Shown piece after piece: positions 35,129 to 47,388 of a DNA stretch of 64,000 nucleotides. The translations under genes were made by a program, and so were the position numbers. The notes beneath the pieces are model-generated. The model was not told the origin of the DNA and did no database searches. It worked only from the letters and a program-made list of their open reading frames with translations. Position 1 is the stretch's first letter. The number at the start of each line of letters is the position of its first letter. Source of the stretch: Humulus lupulus (lineage: Eukaryota > Streptophyta > Magnoliopsida > Rosales > Cannabaceae); NCBI RefSeq assembly GCF_963169125.1, contig NC_084793.1:38094578-38158577 (forward strand), written 5' to 3'.

Positions 35129-36330
35129 AAAACTTACATTTTCAAAACATAAATATTTGGGTAGTTTTTTTTTTTTTTTTGATGAATAAGGATCAATTTA
35201 TTGCTCAACAACGCCTGTTACAAACTCAAGAACAAAGGCCTAGAAATGGCTCAATTGCTCAAACCAAATACAATTACTAAGACTAGTTTTCTCATTTTTA
35301 AAAAGAAAAAACCTATTACAAATTCCTCTTTTAATTTGCTATACAAGAATATGAACTGTATACACATTATCATTCCACAGAGTATTGTTTCTAGCTTCCC
35401 AAATATTATATACAAGACTATTCACAAGGGCAAGATAGACCTCTCGACGGAATTTGGAATGCTTCGACCTCTTAATCTTTTTGATACAAGCTTCAAGCTC
35501 CAATTTATGCACATTGAAATCTGCCCAAGTAAAGATATGTTGAGCCACAGTAGAGCTAAAGTGACATCTAAAGAAGAGGTGAAGATGGGACTCCAAGTGA
35601 GCACCACAAAAAAGACAATTAGCATCAACTATCTGACCAATTTTAAGAAGTCTCTCTCTAGTTTGTAATCTGTTTAAACAAGCAAGCCAAGTGATGAACT
35701 TGTGCTTGGGAGTACTCAGCCGATTCCAAATGGAAGAGAACCAAACCTTCCTGACATTAGATTTCGGCCAAAGAAGAGAGCAAACTTTAGTGATACTAAA
35801 GTTCATTTGGGTGAAAATAGATTCTTCCATTTTGTTCTTGATGATGTTCTTAACCATAACTATCTTTTTCCAATACCAGCTTGCGCTTTGAGGAGCCTCA
35901 TATCTCCACCAACAATCATCTTTGATATAAACAGAGTGAACCCAACGGACCCAGAGGTTATCTTTTTTATTGGCTATATTCCAAACATACCTACTCAAAG
36001 CTCCAATGTTCCAGTTATCTATATCACGAAAACCCAGCCCCCCTTCATCTTTAGGAAGGCAGGTGCTCTTCCAAGCAACAAGACCCGGACCACAAGAGTT
36101 AGAATTACCCTTCCAAAGAAAAGCACGACAAATGCTATTGATTCTATCAAGGATGAACTTTGGAAGAATTAAAATTTGAGCCCAATAAGTATGAATGGTC
36201 AACAGGACAGAATTGATGAGAGTACATTTACCTGCATATGAAATATGCCGAGTATTTACATGGTAGTTTCTTGAAAATGGTATTCCGAATACCAAATAAT
36301 ATGATTCAAAACTTACATTTTCAAAACATA
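35129..36330 (-). mobile_element. 5'-truncated plant L1-type LINE with target duplication
   Basis: A 23-bp direct repeat (35129-35151 and 36308-36330), starting AAAACTTACATTTTC, flanks the insert. With one extra T the match extends by six more bases. A run of 16 T at 35165-35180 is the poly(A) tail read on the minus strand; thirteen unexplained bases lie between the left duplication and the tail. The LINE is about 1.15 kb and lacks ORF1, endonuclease and most of RT. Confidence 0.88.
35339..36295 (-). pseudogene. LINE ORF2 C-terminal end with zf-RVT domain
   Basis: An uninterrupted 318-codon frame survives from a 5'-truncated ORF2. The first part matches the region after the RT core (ISYAGKCTLINSVLLTIH, AFLWKG, WKSTCLPKDEGGLGFRDI). 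The zf-RVT region follows, with WNRLSTPKHKFITWLACLNR and the metal ligands in CLFCGAHLESHLHLFFRC, then a helical tail. The ATG at 36295 is internal to the original protein. The intact frame suggests a fairly recent insertion, but without RT catalytic residues it cannot act. Confidence 0.88.
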
Positions 36331-36637
36331 TAATATTAAATTAAATTTGGAATAAAATAAAATAATAATAAACTTACCACAATTAACCGAAAACAAAACT
36401 ATATAATCTATTATTTATTAAAAACCGATATCAACTCGGTGTGACTATGTAATTAGAATACATAGTATTATTATTGTATTTCTTATACTAATTTGTTATC
36501 CAAAATTTAATTTTTGCTTTATTAAAATAACTAAAACTAATTTTAACAATACATAAAATATATAGGTGAGGGTAAAAGAGTCTTTGAAAAAATAAATTTC
36601 ACTAAAAAAGATCAAGGTACTATTTTGGTATGAACAA

Positions 36638-37311
36638 TGTAGTGGACAAAATTTGTGTACATGTTAAATAATTCATCAAGTCAGTCAGGCCCAACCCAAC
36701 ATAAACGGGCTCACATGTACTGAATGAACCATCCAAATGGTCAGTCCATACTAGGACTCGAATTTGAATGCACTCAGTTAGTCGGGGACCTTGAATTGGT
36801 CGAGATGCAAGCAGCCATTCCCATGAATTTTGGAAGGTAACCACTTGGAGCAAGTCAGACAGGTTAGGAACGTGGGAGAAACAACAGTAAAGAAAACGAC
36901 CATAGGGAAGACCCTAGGGAGGCTATTAGCGAATCATCTAATAACTATTACTCTGAGTACTCTTTTTGACTAGCAATATTCTCTTGAGTTGATCCAGTAA
37001 TGCAAGATGAACCAGTGAGACTGACCTGACCGGACTGATTACGAACCAGTCAGACTGACCTAATTAGACTGCCAAGCTCCGTTGTCAACACTGGCGTCAC
37101 CCTACCCATCATTCTATTCACTTATTCACTATTCCTTACGCTATTATTTTACTTTTTTTTGTTATCTTTAATGATAATTCGACTAACTTGAGCGTCGGAG
37201 TCCCTTTGGCTGACACCCCACCGGTGCTTCCGATTGAACTCTTGCCTCACTCTTTGTTCTTGACAAGTTGTCGATGCCTGTACTAATAAATTTTAGGAAA
37301 TCACTTCTACA
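36638..37311 (+). repeat. 5' LTR of the Tat-like element, 674 bp
   Basis: It starts TGTAGTGGACAAAATTTGTG and ends CTTCTACA three bases before the PBS. It contains short repeats of the kind ACCAGTGAGACTGACCTGAC and ACCAGTCAGACTGACCTAAT (about 37010-37065). It has cut into the right arm of the inverted-repeat element. Confidence 0.8.
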
Positions 37312-37314
37312 ATT

Positions 37315-37332
37315 TGGCGCCCACCGTGGGGC
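37315..37332 (+). other. Primer binding site of the Tat-like element
   Basis: TGGCGCCCACCGTGGGGC begins three bases after the LTR. It resembles the TGGCGCC... sites of plant Tat/Athila elements and differs from the site of the gag-only element at 59552. Confidence 0.75.
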
Positions 37333-37490
37333 CCTAACAATCAGACAATTGACAAAAGATCCAAGAGTTCGTACGGAGAACCATGTCTAACATGATTGAG
37401 ACACCCAAGGCCTCCCAGCTCGCTTCCCTAAGTGCCTAGATGAATGAAGATCACGAGAAAATGAAGTGGCTCAAAACTGAGAATGCTGAC
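37333..37490 (+). other. Leader and gag start of the Tat-like element
   Basis: A possible gag start lies at 37383 (ATGTCTAACATGATTGAGAC). The reading resumes at 40137 in a stretch reading LLMRMEAMSSQATEV, with the five-base duplication CTGAC around the intervening LTR. Confidence 0.5.
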
Positions 37491-40136
37491 TGTAACACCC
37501 CAACTCCAGGGACCATTACGGTGTGCCTTGTAAACAGTGCTAAACTCGCTGATCGAGTCATTTGGCCAAAAACGTATAACTAAGTATGATTAGCGGTTTA
37601 GGGATTAAACATTTTGGTTAAGAAGTAACGTTTCACTAGAATGTTTAATATATACATTGGGATCCCGAAAATATAATTTCAGAGTTTATTACAGAAAATA
37701 TTTACAACAGGCCGTTCTAAGCGGCAAAACAGGGTTCAACCCTAGTTCCACTTTAAACCTCGGCTGTGGCGGACGAGCAGCTGCATATGTACACGTCATC
37801 ACCTAAGCTCTCCAACTCAAGGATGGTCCAGCTTCCTCTTGCCTTTACCTGCACCACATAGCACCCGTGAGCTGAAGCCCAGCAAGAAAACACAGTAAAG
37901 CATGATATAATATCAACAACGATCATAATAACCATTCAGGACTATCAGTCCCAGCAAATAGGTGACAATAGCCAAAAGTCACAATAATGAGCATCGCTCC
38001 TTCTAGCCATGTGATGATAGGGTCACCAGGGCTTAACTGATAAATGATCCTTTCATAAGTTTGATTAGGACAGGTGCATGGTGATTGGTCACCAACATAA
38101 CCTTCCTCTCGACCCTAGAGTCGAAGCTATGGACAACGTCCCCTAGCCATGTGACAAACGGTCACCGGGGTCATATACCTTGGCTATAGTCATCTGGTCG
38201 TAGACCAGGCAAGCGCTTATAAGTTCTTCGACCCTAGGGTCGGTCTAGCATTAATGCCATAGAGCCATTCAATGCGTGATTCTCGACTTTAGAGTCTGTC
38301 CCTGACTAGTCAGTTCCATACACAAGCAAGTCATGCCACCAATCGTATACCACATGTTCGGTATCCGTAAACAAGGTATTTAGCATGCTTACTAGTACAA
38401 TTAGGACCATGCACAACCACAGAGGCTCAAGCTCTGAACAATATCATACCCAGTATACAAAGCATGTCCTAATCACATGTTTCTCATGCATCATATGCAA
38501 TATATCCAGCAATCCAACATGCACCAATAACAGCCATGCATGTCACATTTAATAGCCAACCAACATGCATCAAGAATAGCCATGCATGTCATACATAATA
38601 ATCAACCGACATGCATCAATAATAACCACGCATGTCATACTCATTAATCAACCAACATGCATCATAATAGCCATGCATGTCATACATAATAATCAACCGG
38701 CATACACCAATAATAGCCATGCATGTCTCATATACACAGGGTGCAGTTTTCTTACCTCAAAGTCGAGCTAGAACGATTAAAAGGACGACCCTTGAGAACG
38801 ATCAACTTTTAGTCCTTTAGCGGTCACCTAGCCATAACCAAATATAAGGTATCATCAATAAAAATGATCAACACAAGTTCTCAAATCAATATCTAGCCTC
38901 CGGGACATCAATCCCCACTCAACCGGGTAGTAGGTTCAACCCCGAGGCCTATGGTAAGCATCCCCAAGCTAAAAACATGTTTTTGGTCAAAATGGTCAAT
39001 AAGGGTCGCGGCCCGCCCTAGCTGCGCCGCGGCGCGCCTCCCAGACAGAGGCTACCTCCCCTGCCAGACGCCTTGAGCCGCGGCGCACCACAGCCATGCC
39101 GCGGCTCAATACCCAATTTTTCCCAGAAAACCCAGCACGCACACCAGAATTTCCCCTGCGTTTTCCCTTAGAACCAGCCCCTTAAACCTATCTCAAATCA
39201 TAACTTAACACCCAATTCAACCCCCAAATATCCTCTACCACTCTCCCTCATCAAAGCCCAAAGAAAACATCAACCAAACTTCTATTAATCCAAGCTTTCT
39301 ACAAGAAATCCACAAGCTGAAAACTAAAGTTTAAAAACAGAGCACACCATAAAATTCACAACTGGAACTCACCTCAAGCACGGTTTTGAATCCTTTCCAA
39401 TGGCTGAACTCAAGCTATACTCCCCAAGCTTAGACTCCCCAGCTTGCTTCCTCAACATGGGCTTTCAAAATTCAAAGAAAAGAGTGGAGGAACACTTGTA
39501 CGGGAGAGAAAAGAAGAGATGAGGATGGGGCTCTCTATTTTTGTTCTGTTTCTACAGCCTTCCAAGCCCCTAAAACTGATATAAATCCTTAAGGCATAAT
39601 GACCATAATGCCCTTAAGCCAAATAAATCCCTCTAAAAGCTTCCGAGGGTAAAACCGTCATTTCCCGCCTATCTCGTTAATCATAATTAACGCTCTCCAA
39701 TTCCCGCTATTCTCAATATTCCCAAATACCAATAAATCATATCCCATTACCCTTTAATTCTCGGTAATGCTCTAATCATTAAATTCACCCCGAGACTCAC
39801 CCCGAGCCCCGAACTTAAACCCGTTATGACTAGACCAAACACTTACATCTCATGATCGTCTCATGTCGATTAGCTCGAACCAATCCACCTTATAATGTGG
39901 CTATATTAATTAATCACAATCATGCACCCAAAATATACAATTACGCCCACAGTGGCCAAATTACCAAAATACCCTCACAATAATAAATACTCCCATATTC
40001 ATGCATTCACCATCATATAATAATATAACTCACGTAAACATGCATATAATCATTAAATACTATAATAAATCAATTATGGCCCTCCCGGCCTCCTAATCAA
40101 GGTCCTAAACCTTATTAGGAAATTTGGGGCATTACA
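37491..40136 (-). mobile_element. Solo LTR of a Tekay-like element, 2646 bp
   Basis: It runs from TGTAACACCCC to GGGGCATTACA and is flanked by perfect 5-bp duplications CTGAC (37486-37490 and 40137-40141). The right end in reverse matches the start of the LTR at 11528, so it lies on the minus strand. No internal region remains, as expected after LTR-LTR recombination. It contains a run of GCATGTCATAC/AATCAACC repeats (38520-38740) and a GC-rich patch with GCGCCGCGGCGCGCC at 39025-39110. Confidence 0.92.
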
Positions 40137-40141
40137 CTGAC

Positions 40142-40794
40142 CTACTCATGCGAATGGAGGCCATGTCCTCTCAGGCTACCGAGGTTCAGCCATCCTACTT
40201 CTGAGGCCCAATCAACCAACCTTTTGGGTGACTTTATCCCTATCTCTAACAATGATGGACCGAGTCAGACAGATCCATCATCCTCAGTAAGGAATTATCA
40301 AACTTCACCTACCATGCCTAAAATATAGGATTCTAGTGTCAATGCAGATGAACAGGTAACCATGACTGAACATGGGCATTCATCTGCACCTGGACAACAG
40401 TAGGCTCTAAGAGCCAGCTTCGGGAGTCGGACAACAGTAGACTCCAAGAGTCAACCAGCCAGCCTTTGTTGCTAGACAGCAACAGACTCCAGGAATTAGT
40501 CAGCTGACCTCTGAGAGCGGACAAAAGCAAGCCATGGGAGTCGGTCAACCTACCTCAGGAGTATGATATATAGCTCTGGAGCAACCAATCACGTTCGGAC
40601 AAAGTCAACCAACCGTGAGCGAGCTAGCACACCAAGCCATCACCAGTTCTTTCCCAAATCTTGACATTGGATTCGCTTGCAAATTGGCTGAGATTGAGGC
40701 ACTCATTTAGCGGATTCTTGGGATTCTGACTCTAATCAAGAAAAGTGCAGCAAGTTTCTATACCAATTTTCCTTCGTGGACGATATAGCAATAG
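40142..40794 (+). pseudogene. N-terminal gag region, degraded
   Basis: Low-similarity gag spacer with repeated pieces of the form GACAACAGTAGACTCCAAGAGTC at about 40398-40510, three imperfect units. Stops occur in all frames. It links the gag start before the solo LTR to the gag core. Confidence 0.5.
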
Positions 40795-41693
40795 TCTAGA
40801 TGCTTAAGAAGTTAAGTTTCCCTCACATGAAGATGTTCAATGGGACATCTGACCCTGATGACCACATCGTCCAATACAGACAGAGAATGTTTATGTTGGC
40901 CATCCTGCGTGACATGAGGGAAGCTTGCATGTGTAAGGGGTTTGGTTCCAATTTGATTAGACCAGTCCTCCAGTGGTAAACTAATTTACCTAATCATTCA
41001 ATTTATACTTTTGCACAATTAATTGACACTTTTGTTGAGCAATTTTCCAATAGAAGAAAACTCGAGAAGACTTGTATGTCATAGTCCAACGACGTGGTGA
41101 GCCTCTCCGAGACTACGTAGGTCGTTTCAACAAGGAGAAGGTATCCATTGCCAACTGTAATCAGGACACAGCCATCTTAGCCTTCAAAAAAGGGCTAGAA
41201 CTTACCAAGTACCCTTGCAAGACAATGGAAGACGTCCTCACGAAGGCTTGGGCACAGATCAAGTTGGAGGAGGATGAAGCCAACTATTATCTCTCCTCCC
41301 AACTGAAGGACATGCGAAGAAACTCAAGGGTGGATAGACGATCTGAGCCATACCCATATCCTAGCAGGCATGATAACAGAAGAATGAAGTACAACTGGTC
41401 ATCCGAGACACGCCCCCGAGATGGACCGAAAATACCAGAGTATAACCTCTCAATATCACCTGGGAGACAGAGTGAGGTGGCCCGAAAAGATGAGAACACC
41501 ATCCGACCAGAGGGACAAAACCAAGTGGTGCGACTTCCATGCTAACCATGGCCACCAAACAGACGAATGCATTGCCTTAAAACTCAAAGTGTCAAACTTA
41601 TCGAAACATAGACACCTGACCGACCTCTTAACAAACAAAGGCAAAAGAACCTTCCAAAGTAGGAAAACAAGTCTGGAAACCAGAGAAAGCTGA
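40795..41693 (+). pseudogene. Tat-like gag core and zinc-finger-like tail
   Basis: 40800-40977 encodes LKKLSFPHMKMFNGTSDPDD, EACMCKGFGSNL and RPVLQW, and is followed by a TAA where the family has Tyr. A frameshift near 41062 leads to 41072-41545 (QRRGEPLRDYVGRFNKEKVS, KTMEDVLTKAWAQIKLEEDE). A second frameshift near 41490 gives the tail WCDFHANHGHQTDECIALK, the C-x2-H-type motif typical of Tat gag. Three lesions make it non-functional. Confidence 0.88.
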
Positions 41694-41879
41694 CTACCTA
41701 GACCCCCCACTCATGAACGCACCGTCAACGTAATAACAAGTGGCTCTGAGGTAAGCGGAGTCACCCATCCAGAACCAAAAAGACATACCAGACAGACTAA
41801 CTGGACTAAAGGTGAAGCCAGCGAGTTGAAAAAGACAACAACCATCACGCCAACTCAAACCATAAGTTTTTCGACATCA

Positions 41880-42343
41880 GAGTCAACCAGAATTTTTAAT
41901 CCACATCATGATGCTCTTGTTATTTTACTTTATATTGCCAATTGTTTAACTAACATATACTCATTGATAATGGCAGTTCAACCAATATTTTATTTTTAAG
42001 TGCTCTCAAGGAAATAGGAATAGATGAATTCAAGATCGTAAAAAAGACAACTGTCCTCATCGACTTTAACGGATTACAGAAGAACATAGTATGGGAAATA
42101 GAGCTACCTGTATATGCTGAAAGAGTCAACCTATGCACAAGGTTCTTGGTGGTAGACACTTCCTCTGCTTACAACGTCATACTAGGCCGACCTTGGAAAC
42201 ATGAGATGGAAGCGGTCCCTTCTACCTACCACCAAGTGCTGAGGTTCTCAACCAAGTGGGGGGTGAAGGAAATCAGAGGGCAGCAGAAAGATTCAAGGAC
42301 ATGCTACCAGACTACCATGAAGGCCAAACTTGCCCAATCATAG
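41880..42343 (+). pseudogene. Tat-like aspartic protease with altered active site
   Basis: PHHDALVILLYIAN precedes the active site, which reads D-N-G-S-S at 41966-41980 instead of the usual D-T-G-S-S. The Thr to Asn change removes the conserved second catalytic-loop residue. After a frameshift the protein continues ILFLSALKEIGIDEF and ends with TSSAYNVILGRPW, the conserved I-L-G-R-P-W block. The frame is split twice. Confidence 0.8.
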
Positions 42344-42574
42344 CAACTACAACAAGGCAAACCGACTAACTCACAACCTGACCAGCCAGACATGGAGGAG
42401 TTAGATGAAGTCTAGATCCATCCAGACTTCCCAAACCACAAAGTTTAAATTGGATCGAGACTAGTCCCTGACATCAGAACAAATATTATTGAACTTCTTT
42501 ATAATAATTATGACTATTTTTCTTGGTCTCATACGAACCTGACTGTAATTAACCCCGAGATCATTGATCATAAA

Positions 42575-43402
42575 TTGCAGGTTGACCCAGACTACCCACC
42601 AAGAAAGCAAAAGAGAAGGAAGTTTGCCCTTGAAAGAAACAAGGAAATCAACAAAGAAGTCCAGAAGCTCATTGATAACAGATTCGTAAGGGAGGTGCAT
42701 TATCGCGAGTGGCTGGCCAACATGATCATTGTGAATAAGAAGAATGGAAAATGGCGAGTGTGCATCGACTTCACAGACCTCAACAAGGTACGCCCTAATG
42801 ACTCATTCCCATTACCTCATATATACATGCTAGTAAATTCCACAACCAGTCACAAACTCCTCAGCTTTATGGACGCGTACTCGGGATACAACCAAATTCT
42901 AATGCATCCATGCAATCAAGAGAAGACAACCTTTATGACCAACCTAGGCATATTTTGATACTAGGTTAATGTCGTTCGGGTTGAAGAATGCATGGGTGAC
43001 TTACTAATGTTTAGTGAACAAGAAGTTTGCTAACTTATTTGGGAAGACTATGGAAGTCTACATCGACGACATGCTCGTCAAATCCCTTATTGTAGAAGAC
43101 CACATCAGTCATTTAAAACAATCATTTGATATTCTTAGAAAATATAACATGAAATTGAATCCGGCTAAATGTTCTTTTTGTGTCACTGCAGGAAAATCCC
43201 TTGACGACCTGGTCACTCAGAGAGGATTTGAAGCCAACCCAACAAAAAAAGATTCGATCTGAAAAATCCCCTCTCTAACATGCATTGAGAAGGTACAGAA
43301 GCTAACTGAACGTGTCACTGCACTCAGTCGGTTCATTTCAAAGTCATTTGAATGATGTCATCCTTTCTTCAACATGTTGAGGAAGTCAAGAACATTCGAG
43401 TG
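42575..43402 (+). pseudogene. Tat-like reverse transcriptase
   Basis: 42575-42958 holds KRRKFALERNKEINKEVQKL, WLANMIIVNKKNGKWRVCID and FMDAYSGYNQI. A disrupted stretch follows (about 42955-43010) where the family has Y.R.MPFGLKNA..TYQRLVN. 43014-43262 restores the frame with the catalytic VYIDDMLVKS and NPAKCSF, and stops after GFEANPTKKDSI. A further frame reads VQKLTERVTALSRFIS and then FFNMLRKSRTFEW, where the copia-type LTR is inserted within the Trp codon region. Confidence 0.88.
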
Positions 43403-45451
43403 TGTTGGAAACTGGTTTACCATGTGCGCAGCGGAAAACACGGGGTGTTGGGCACAAAGCTTTCAAATTTTTTTATTTAAACAAACTTTAAATAATTAGA
43501 TCCATTAACATGAAAAACATTAATCATAGAGAAATAAAAAGATGAGGATTTTTCAGTTGAAAAACTATCAAGAATCCTCGCTATCTTTTTGTATCTCCAA
43601 CGAACATCTAATCCAAAAAAGTCTTTGAAATACTCAGACCAAGTTATTCTAAGATGTATCTCTACACATCAAGGCATGTGTAGGCACGTAGAGTAATGAT
43701 AGGGAAAAATATATGATTCACAAGATATTTTCAACACATGAGATCTTGGAATATTAGGTTTGAGACAATTTTTTCGGGATGAGATAATATTACAAATATT
43801 TTTCTTTCTCTTTTGAATATTCTGTATATCACATATATTGTAAAACTATTTTTCTGATAAATTTATAAAATAATTACTTAAATTAAAAATTTAAAATTCA
43901 AACTATAAATCTATTATTAAATAAATTAATAAAAGAAAAATATCAAGATCCAATCTTGATCTATTCAATGTTGTACACGTCAACTACAGTCCCTGGACTG
44001 TGGTTGGCGCGTAGCATCCTTAATTTTAGGGATGTGTTACAACCAAGTTTCTTTTAAATATATTTAATAATTTATTTATTTCTAAAATATCTAAACTTGA
44101 TAACTTATATTATCATATTAATTAAAGAATAAATATTAATTCAAATTCAAAACTAATTGGAATTATTAGAAATATATTTTCACAATATTTAAATAATAAA
44201 ACTAATAACTTCAAATTAATTATTTTAAATTATTTAAATGCTATTTTAGAAAAGGCCATTTATTTAAAAAATTCATTTTCGAAAATTGCTTTAATTACAA
44301 ATGTTAATTTCAAAAATTGCCACATTAATTAAATAATTTGTCTCAATTACATATTTAACTCCGAAGAACAAATTTCTTCCAAATATGGATTTTTCTTGAT
44401 TTTTCTCAATTTTAACTCTTACCTTGAATATTGTTGATAGAGTCATCTCAGAGACCTATGGACCTATAATTTTAAGCTCCAATAAATTTAGATTAATAAT
44501 TAAAAATATTTAATATAATAACCTTATTTTATTAATCTCAATATTATTCCATTAAAAATATGAGATTGCACTCTTGTAATTATATACATTTATTTATTAA
44601 GTACTTTTAAATATATAAAAAGTGTCTATCGATTTAATCTCTACATAGAATTCAATCCTATGTTAATGGTTCATAATTAAAGTAGGAATTAATCACTGTT
44701 TAACATCTCTAATTATATATTGTTTCCTTAAGCACTATTAACTTGACTAGTGAAGGTTAATTCATAAACTGATTTATGAATTTGATCTCAATGACCTTTC
44801 AGTTCCAAAAGTCAACCCTTAAGAGAACCATTATTCGATTCCTCTCGGAAAGGTATAGATTCCATATCTGTATATAATGTCCCCAACCATTTTACACCAA
44901 TGAGTTCCCAAAACAAAAGTTTTCAGCCTGATCATTCTGACAAACCATAATGAGTGAATTAAATAACTCATATGACATAAATAAGAGTTCATAATAACTT
45001 CAGGATTAAGATCAATTTGTATAAGTTCATCTTATTGATATGTTGAATTAATACTTATAAAGTAAACAGTATTATTAAGTATTAATAACATATCAGGTTT
45101 CGTTCATGTATAACCACTTTATACAAAGTATCTCCACTAAGATGTCTTATTACATCAGTAATCCAGATCTAGATTACATGTATTCATAATACTAGTGAAC
45201 CGTACTTACACTATTTAATCCAAAGATTCCATATAACTTTGTTTTACTGCGAACTGTTTAAATTCGTTCCTTACAATCTTAATCCTCTCGTACCAATACA
45301 AGATTGTAGTCACAATAACGAATTTTATGATATTCATATAATGTTATTCTAACAATAATATTAAACAAACAATATATGTAATAATTAATTTCAATTATTT
45401 ATTTCATAACACATTGTTAAAAAAATGCTTTAATTGGTACTAATCCCAACA
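43403..45451 (-). mobile_element. Copia-type solo LTR, 2049 bp, inserted in RT/RNase H
   Basis: It runs TGTTGGAAAC...TAATCCCAACA, with TGTTGG/CCAACA ends, and is flanked by perfect GAGTG duplications (43398-43402 and 45452-45456). The minus-strand end reads TTTTCCGCTGCGCACATG before the terminal CCAACA, as in many plant copia LTRs. It has no open frame. It is the most complete of three related copies (16257-17589 and 56496-57736). A short non-autonomous element is an alternative to a solo LTR. Confidence 0.88.
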
Positions 45452-47370
45452 GAGTGGACGACATAATGTGAGGAAGCTTTGGCTAAACTTAAGCACTACT
45501 TGACCAGCCCGCCTTTGCTGTCAAAGCCAAAAGACAATGAGACACTGTCGTCTATCTGGTCGTATCCAAGACAGCAGTCAGTGCGATCCTGATCCGAGAG
45601 GATGAAGGTAGACAATACCCGATCTATTATGTAAGAAAATCCCAATTGGACGTAGATACGAGATACAGTTAGCTAGAAAAGCTCGTGTTGGCACTTATCC
45701 ATGCAGCAAGGAAGCTATGCTCTTACTTCCAATGTCATCCAACAATGGTCCTGACCACCTTCCCACTTAAGACCTTCCTGCACAGGCCAGAATTGTGAGG
45801 TAGACTGACCAAGTGGGCAGTGGAACTGCGCGAGTATGACGTGACGTACAAGCAAGAACCTCCCTAAAATCTCAGGTATTGGCTGATTTTGTTGTGGATT
45901 TTATACCTAACATGAAAATACAGGCAAAAAAAGAGTTATATTGCCTGACCGAGGGACAACCAACAAGAACCTGAAAATTATACGTGGATGGCTCAAGAAA
46001 CACAAGAGGAAGCGGACTTGGACTTGTCCTAATCTCACCCAAGGCGACATAATAGAGCAACCAATCATATATGGATTCAAGGCCACCAATAACGAAGCAG
46101 AGTACGAAGCAATGATAGCAGGACTCAGGCTAGCCAAGGAAATGGGAATCAAACGACTTAATGTTTTCAGCGATCACAAGTGGTAGTCAATCAAATGCAA
46201 GACATCTACCAGGCCCGAGATAACAAGATGACAACCTACATCGGCAAGACCAAGGAGTTAAAATTAGGCTTCGATGAGTTCTACTTATTTGTAATTTCAG
46301 AATTCTAATATATTGCATTTATCTTTCTCAAGCATATATGCAATTAATCTCAATTTATTAATACGATATCTCTATTCGCTATTAATTAATCAAGAAGTCA
46401 TTAAGCAAAAATTCTTTTAAACCAAATTCATAGAGTTCATGGAATCTCTCAATCTCTCAATCACTCTATGTCAAATCTTCCTATGTCCAATCTAAGTTTA
46501 TCTTTCTCAAGCATAAACCCTAGATCTCAATTCACAATAATGACGACCAAACATTAATATGAGAAAATTAAATCAAGAAGATATGAACAAACAAGAAGAA
46601 CTTCATAAAAATAATAATGAAAACCTTAATTCAATAATCAAAATAAATCCATCTTATACTCTAGCACAAAAAGAGTTTAGTTCTCCATTACAAACATAAA
46701 CATAATAGCAATGTAGTTGTTCATAATTAAAAACTAAAGTAAAAGGAGGAAGAAAGAAACTAGATGTAATGGTGATGATGTTGATGAAGTCTAGCCTCCT
46801 TTTCCTTTCCAAGCATGTAATCCCAAGTCTAATCTCCTCCAAAACGTAATTAGAACCCTAATTATACTTTTCCTTTTATATCCCCTTCAAAAAGACCTCT
46901 TTTGCCCTTCAAAAAATCGCAATTTAAACTTTCCGTACGGATCCGGGCGCTGTTGCCCCTCGAACAGGCGCTGCTGCGCTACTGGAAGGCCAGATACACG
47001 CTCTCTGTAACAGTCAGGCGCTGCAGCCCTAATTCAGGTCAGAAATTGTGCTGCAGCCCTATTTCACGATTTTTTTTTTCTTCGTTTCACTCCCGTTTTG
47101 TACGAACTTCGCGCCACTTTTCCTTGGACCCTACACAAACACAACACAAGCATAAAACCAAACAAAACACCCTAAACACCTAAAAATTATATATAAAATG
47201 ACACTAATAAGTGAATCTAAAATTCACTTATCAAAGACCAAGGAGTTAAAATCAGGCTTCGATGAGTTCCCAATCAAAAAAGTCTCGAGAGGGGAAAACA
47301 GTCATGCAGACGCACTAGCCAACCTGGGATCTTCCATCCAGCAACCAACCCCAAGACAATACAAGTAGTC
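45452..47370 (+). pseudogene. Tat-like RNase H region (two RNase H parts)
   Basis: Directly after the inserted LTR the RT-RNase H hinge resumes. Recognisable blocks are IYYVRKSQLDVDTRYS, KLVLALIHAARKLCSYFQ, GRLTKWAVELREYDVTYKQE and, in the second part (45940-46280), GFKATNNEAEYEAMIAG, LRLAKEMGIKRLNVFSD and VVNQMQDIYQARDNKMTTYI. After the 952-bp insert it ends VSRGENSHADALANLGS. Stops within SQLEK and other motifs and several frameshifts break it. The second part corresponds to the additional RNase H known in Tat elements. Confidence 0.85.
46246..47269. mobile_element. 952-bp insert with 36-bp flanking duplication
   Basis: The host sequence AAGACCAAGGAGTTAAAAT... occurs at 46246-46281 and again at 47234-47269, matching at 35 of 36 positions. 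The insert (46282-47233) ends, read on the minus strand, TGATAAGTGAATTTTAGATT..., like a retrotransposon LTR start. It contains a perfect 9-bp stem hairpin at 47209-47230, a GC-rich patch with GGCGCTGCTGCGCTAC and no long frame. The duplication is far longer than the 5 bp produced by LTR-element integrases. Confidence 0.75.
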
Positions 47371-47388
47371 CGTCTCAAGTGGCCAACT

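Larger units (their letters stand above)
33568..36637. mobile_element. Large terminal-inverted-repeat element, non-coding, split by a LINE
   Basis: About 95 bases at the left (TTGTTCATACCAAAATGGTA onward to about 33660) match the reverse complement of 36545-36637 (TTGTTCATACCAAAATAGTA onward). Blocks such as TCAAAGTTATTTTTT/TCAAAGACTC and CACCCCTCACTTATATATTT are preserved. With the LINE removed the element is about 1.9 kb, AT-rich, without a transposase frame. The right end is interrupted exactly where the Tat LTR begins. Confidence 0.65.

Noticed and set aside
35201..36179. Plus-strand frames of 155-156 codons
   Set aside because: They are complementary shadows of the LINE ORF2 frame on the minus strand.
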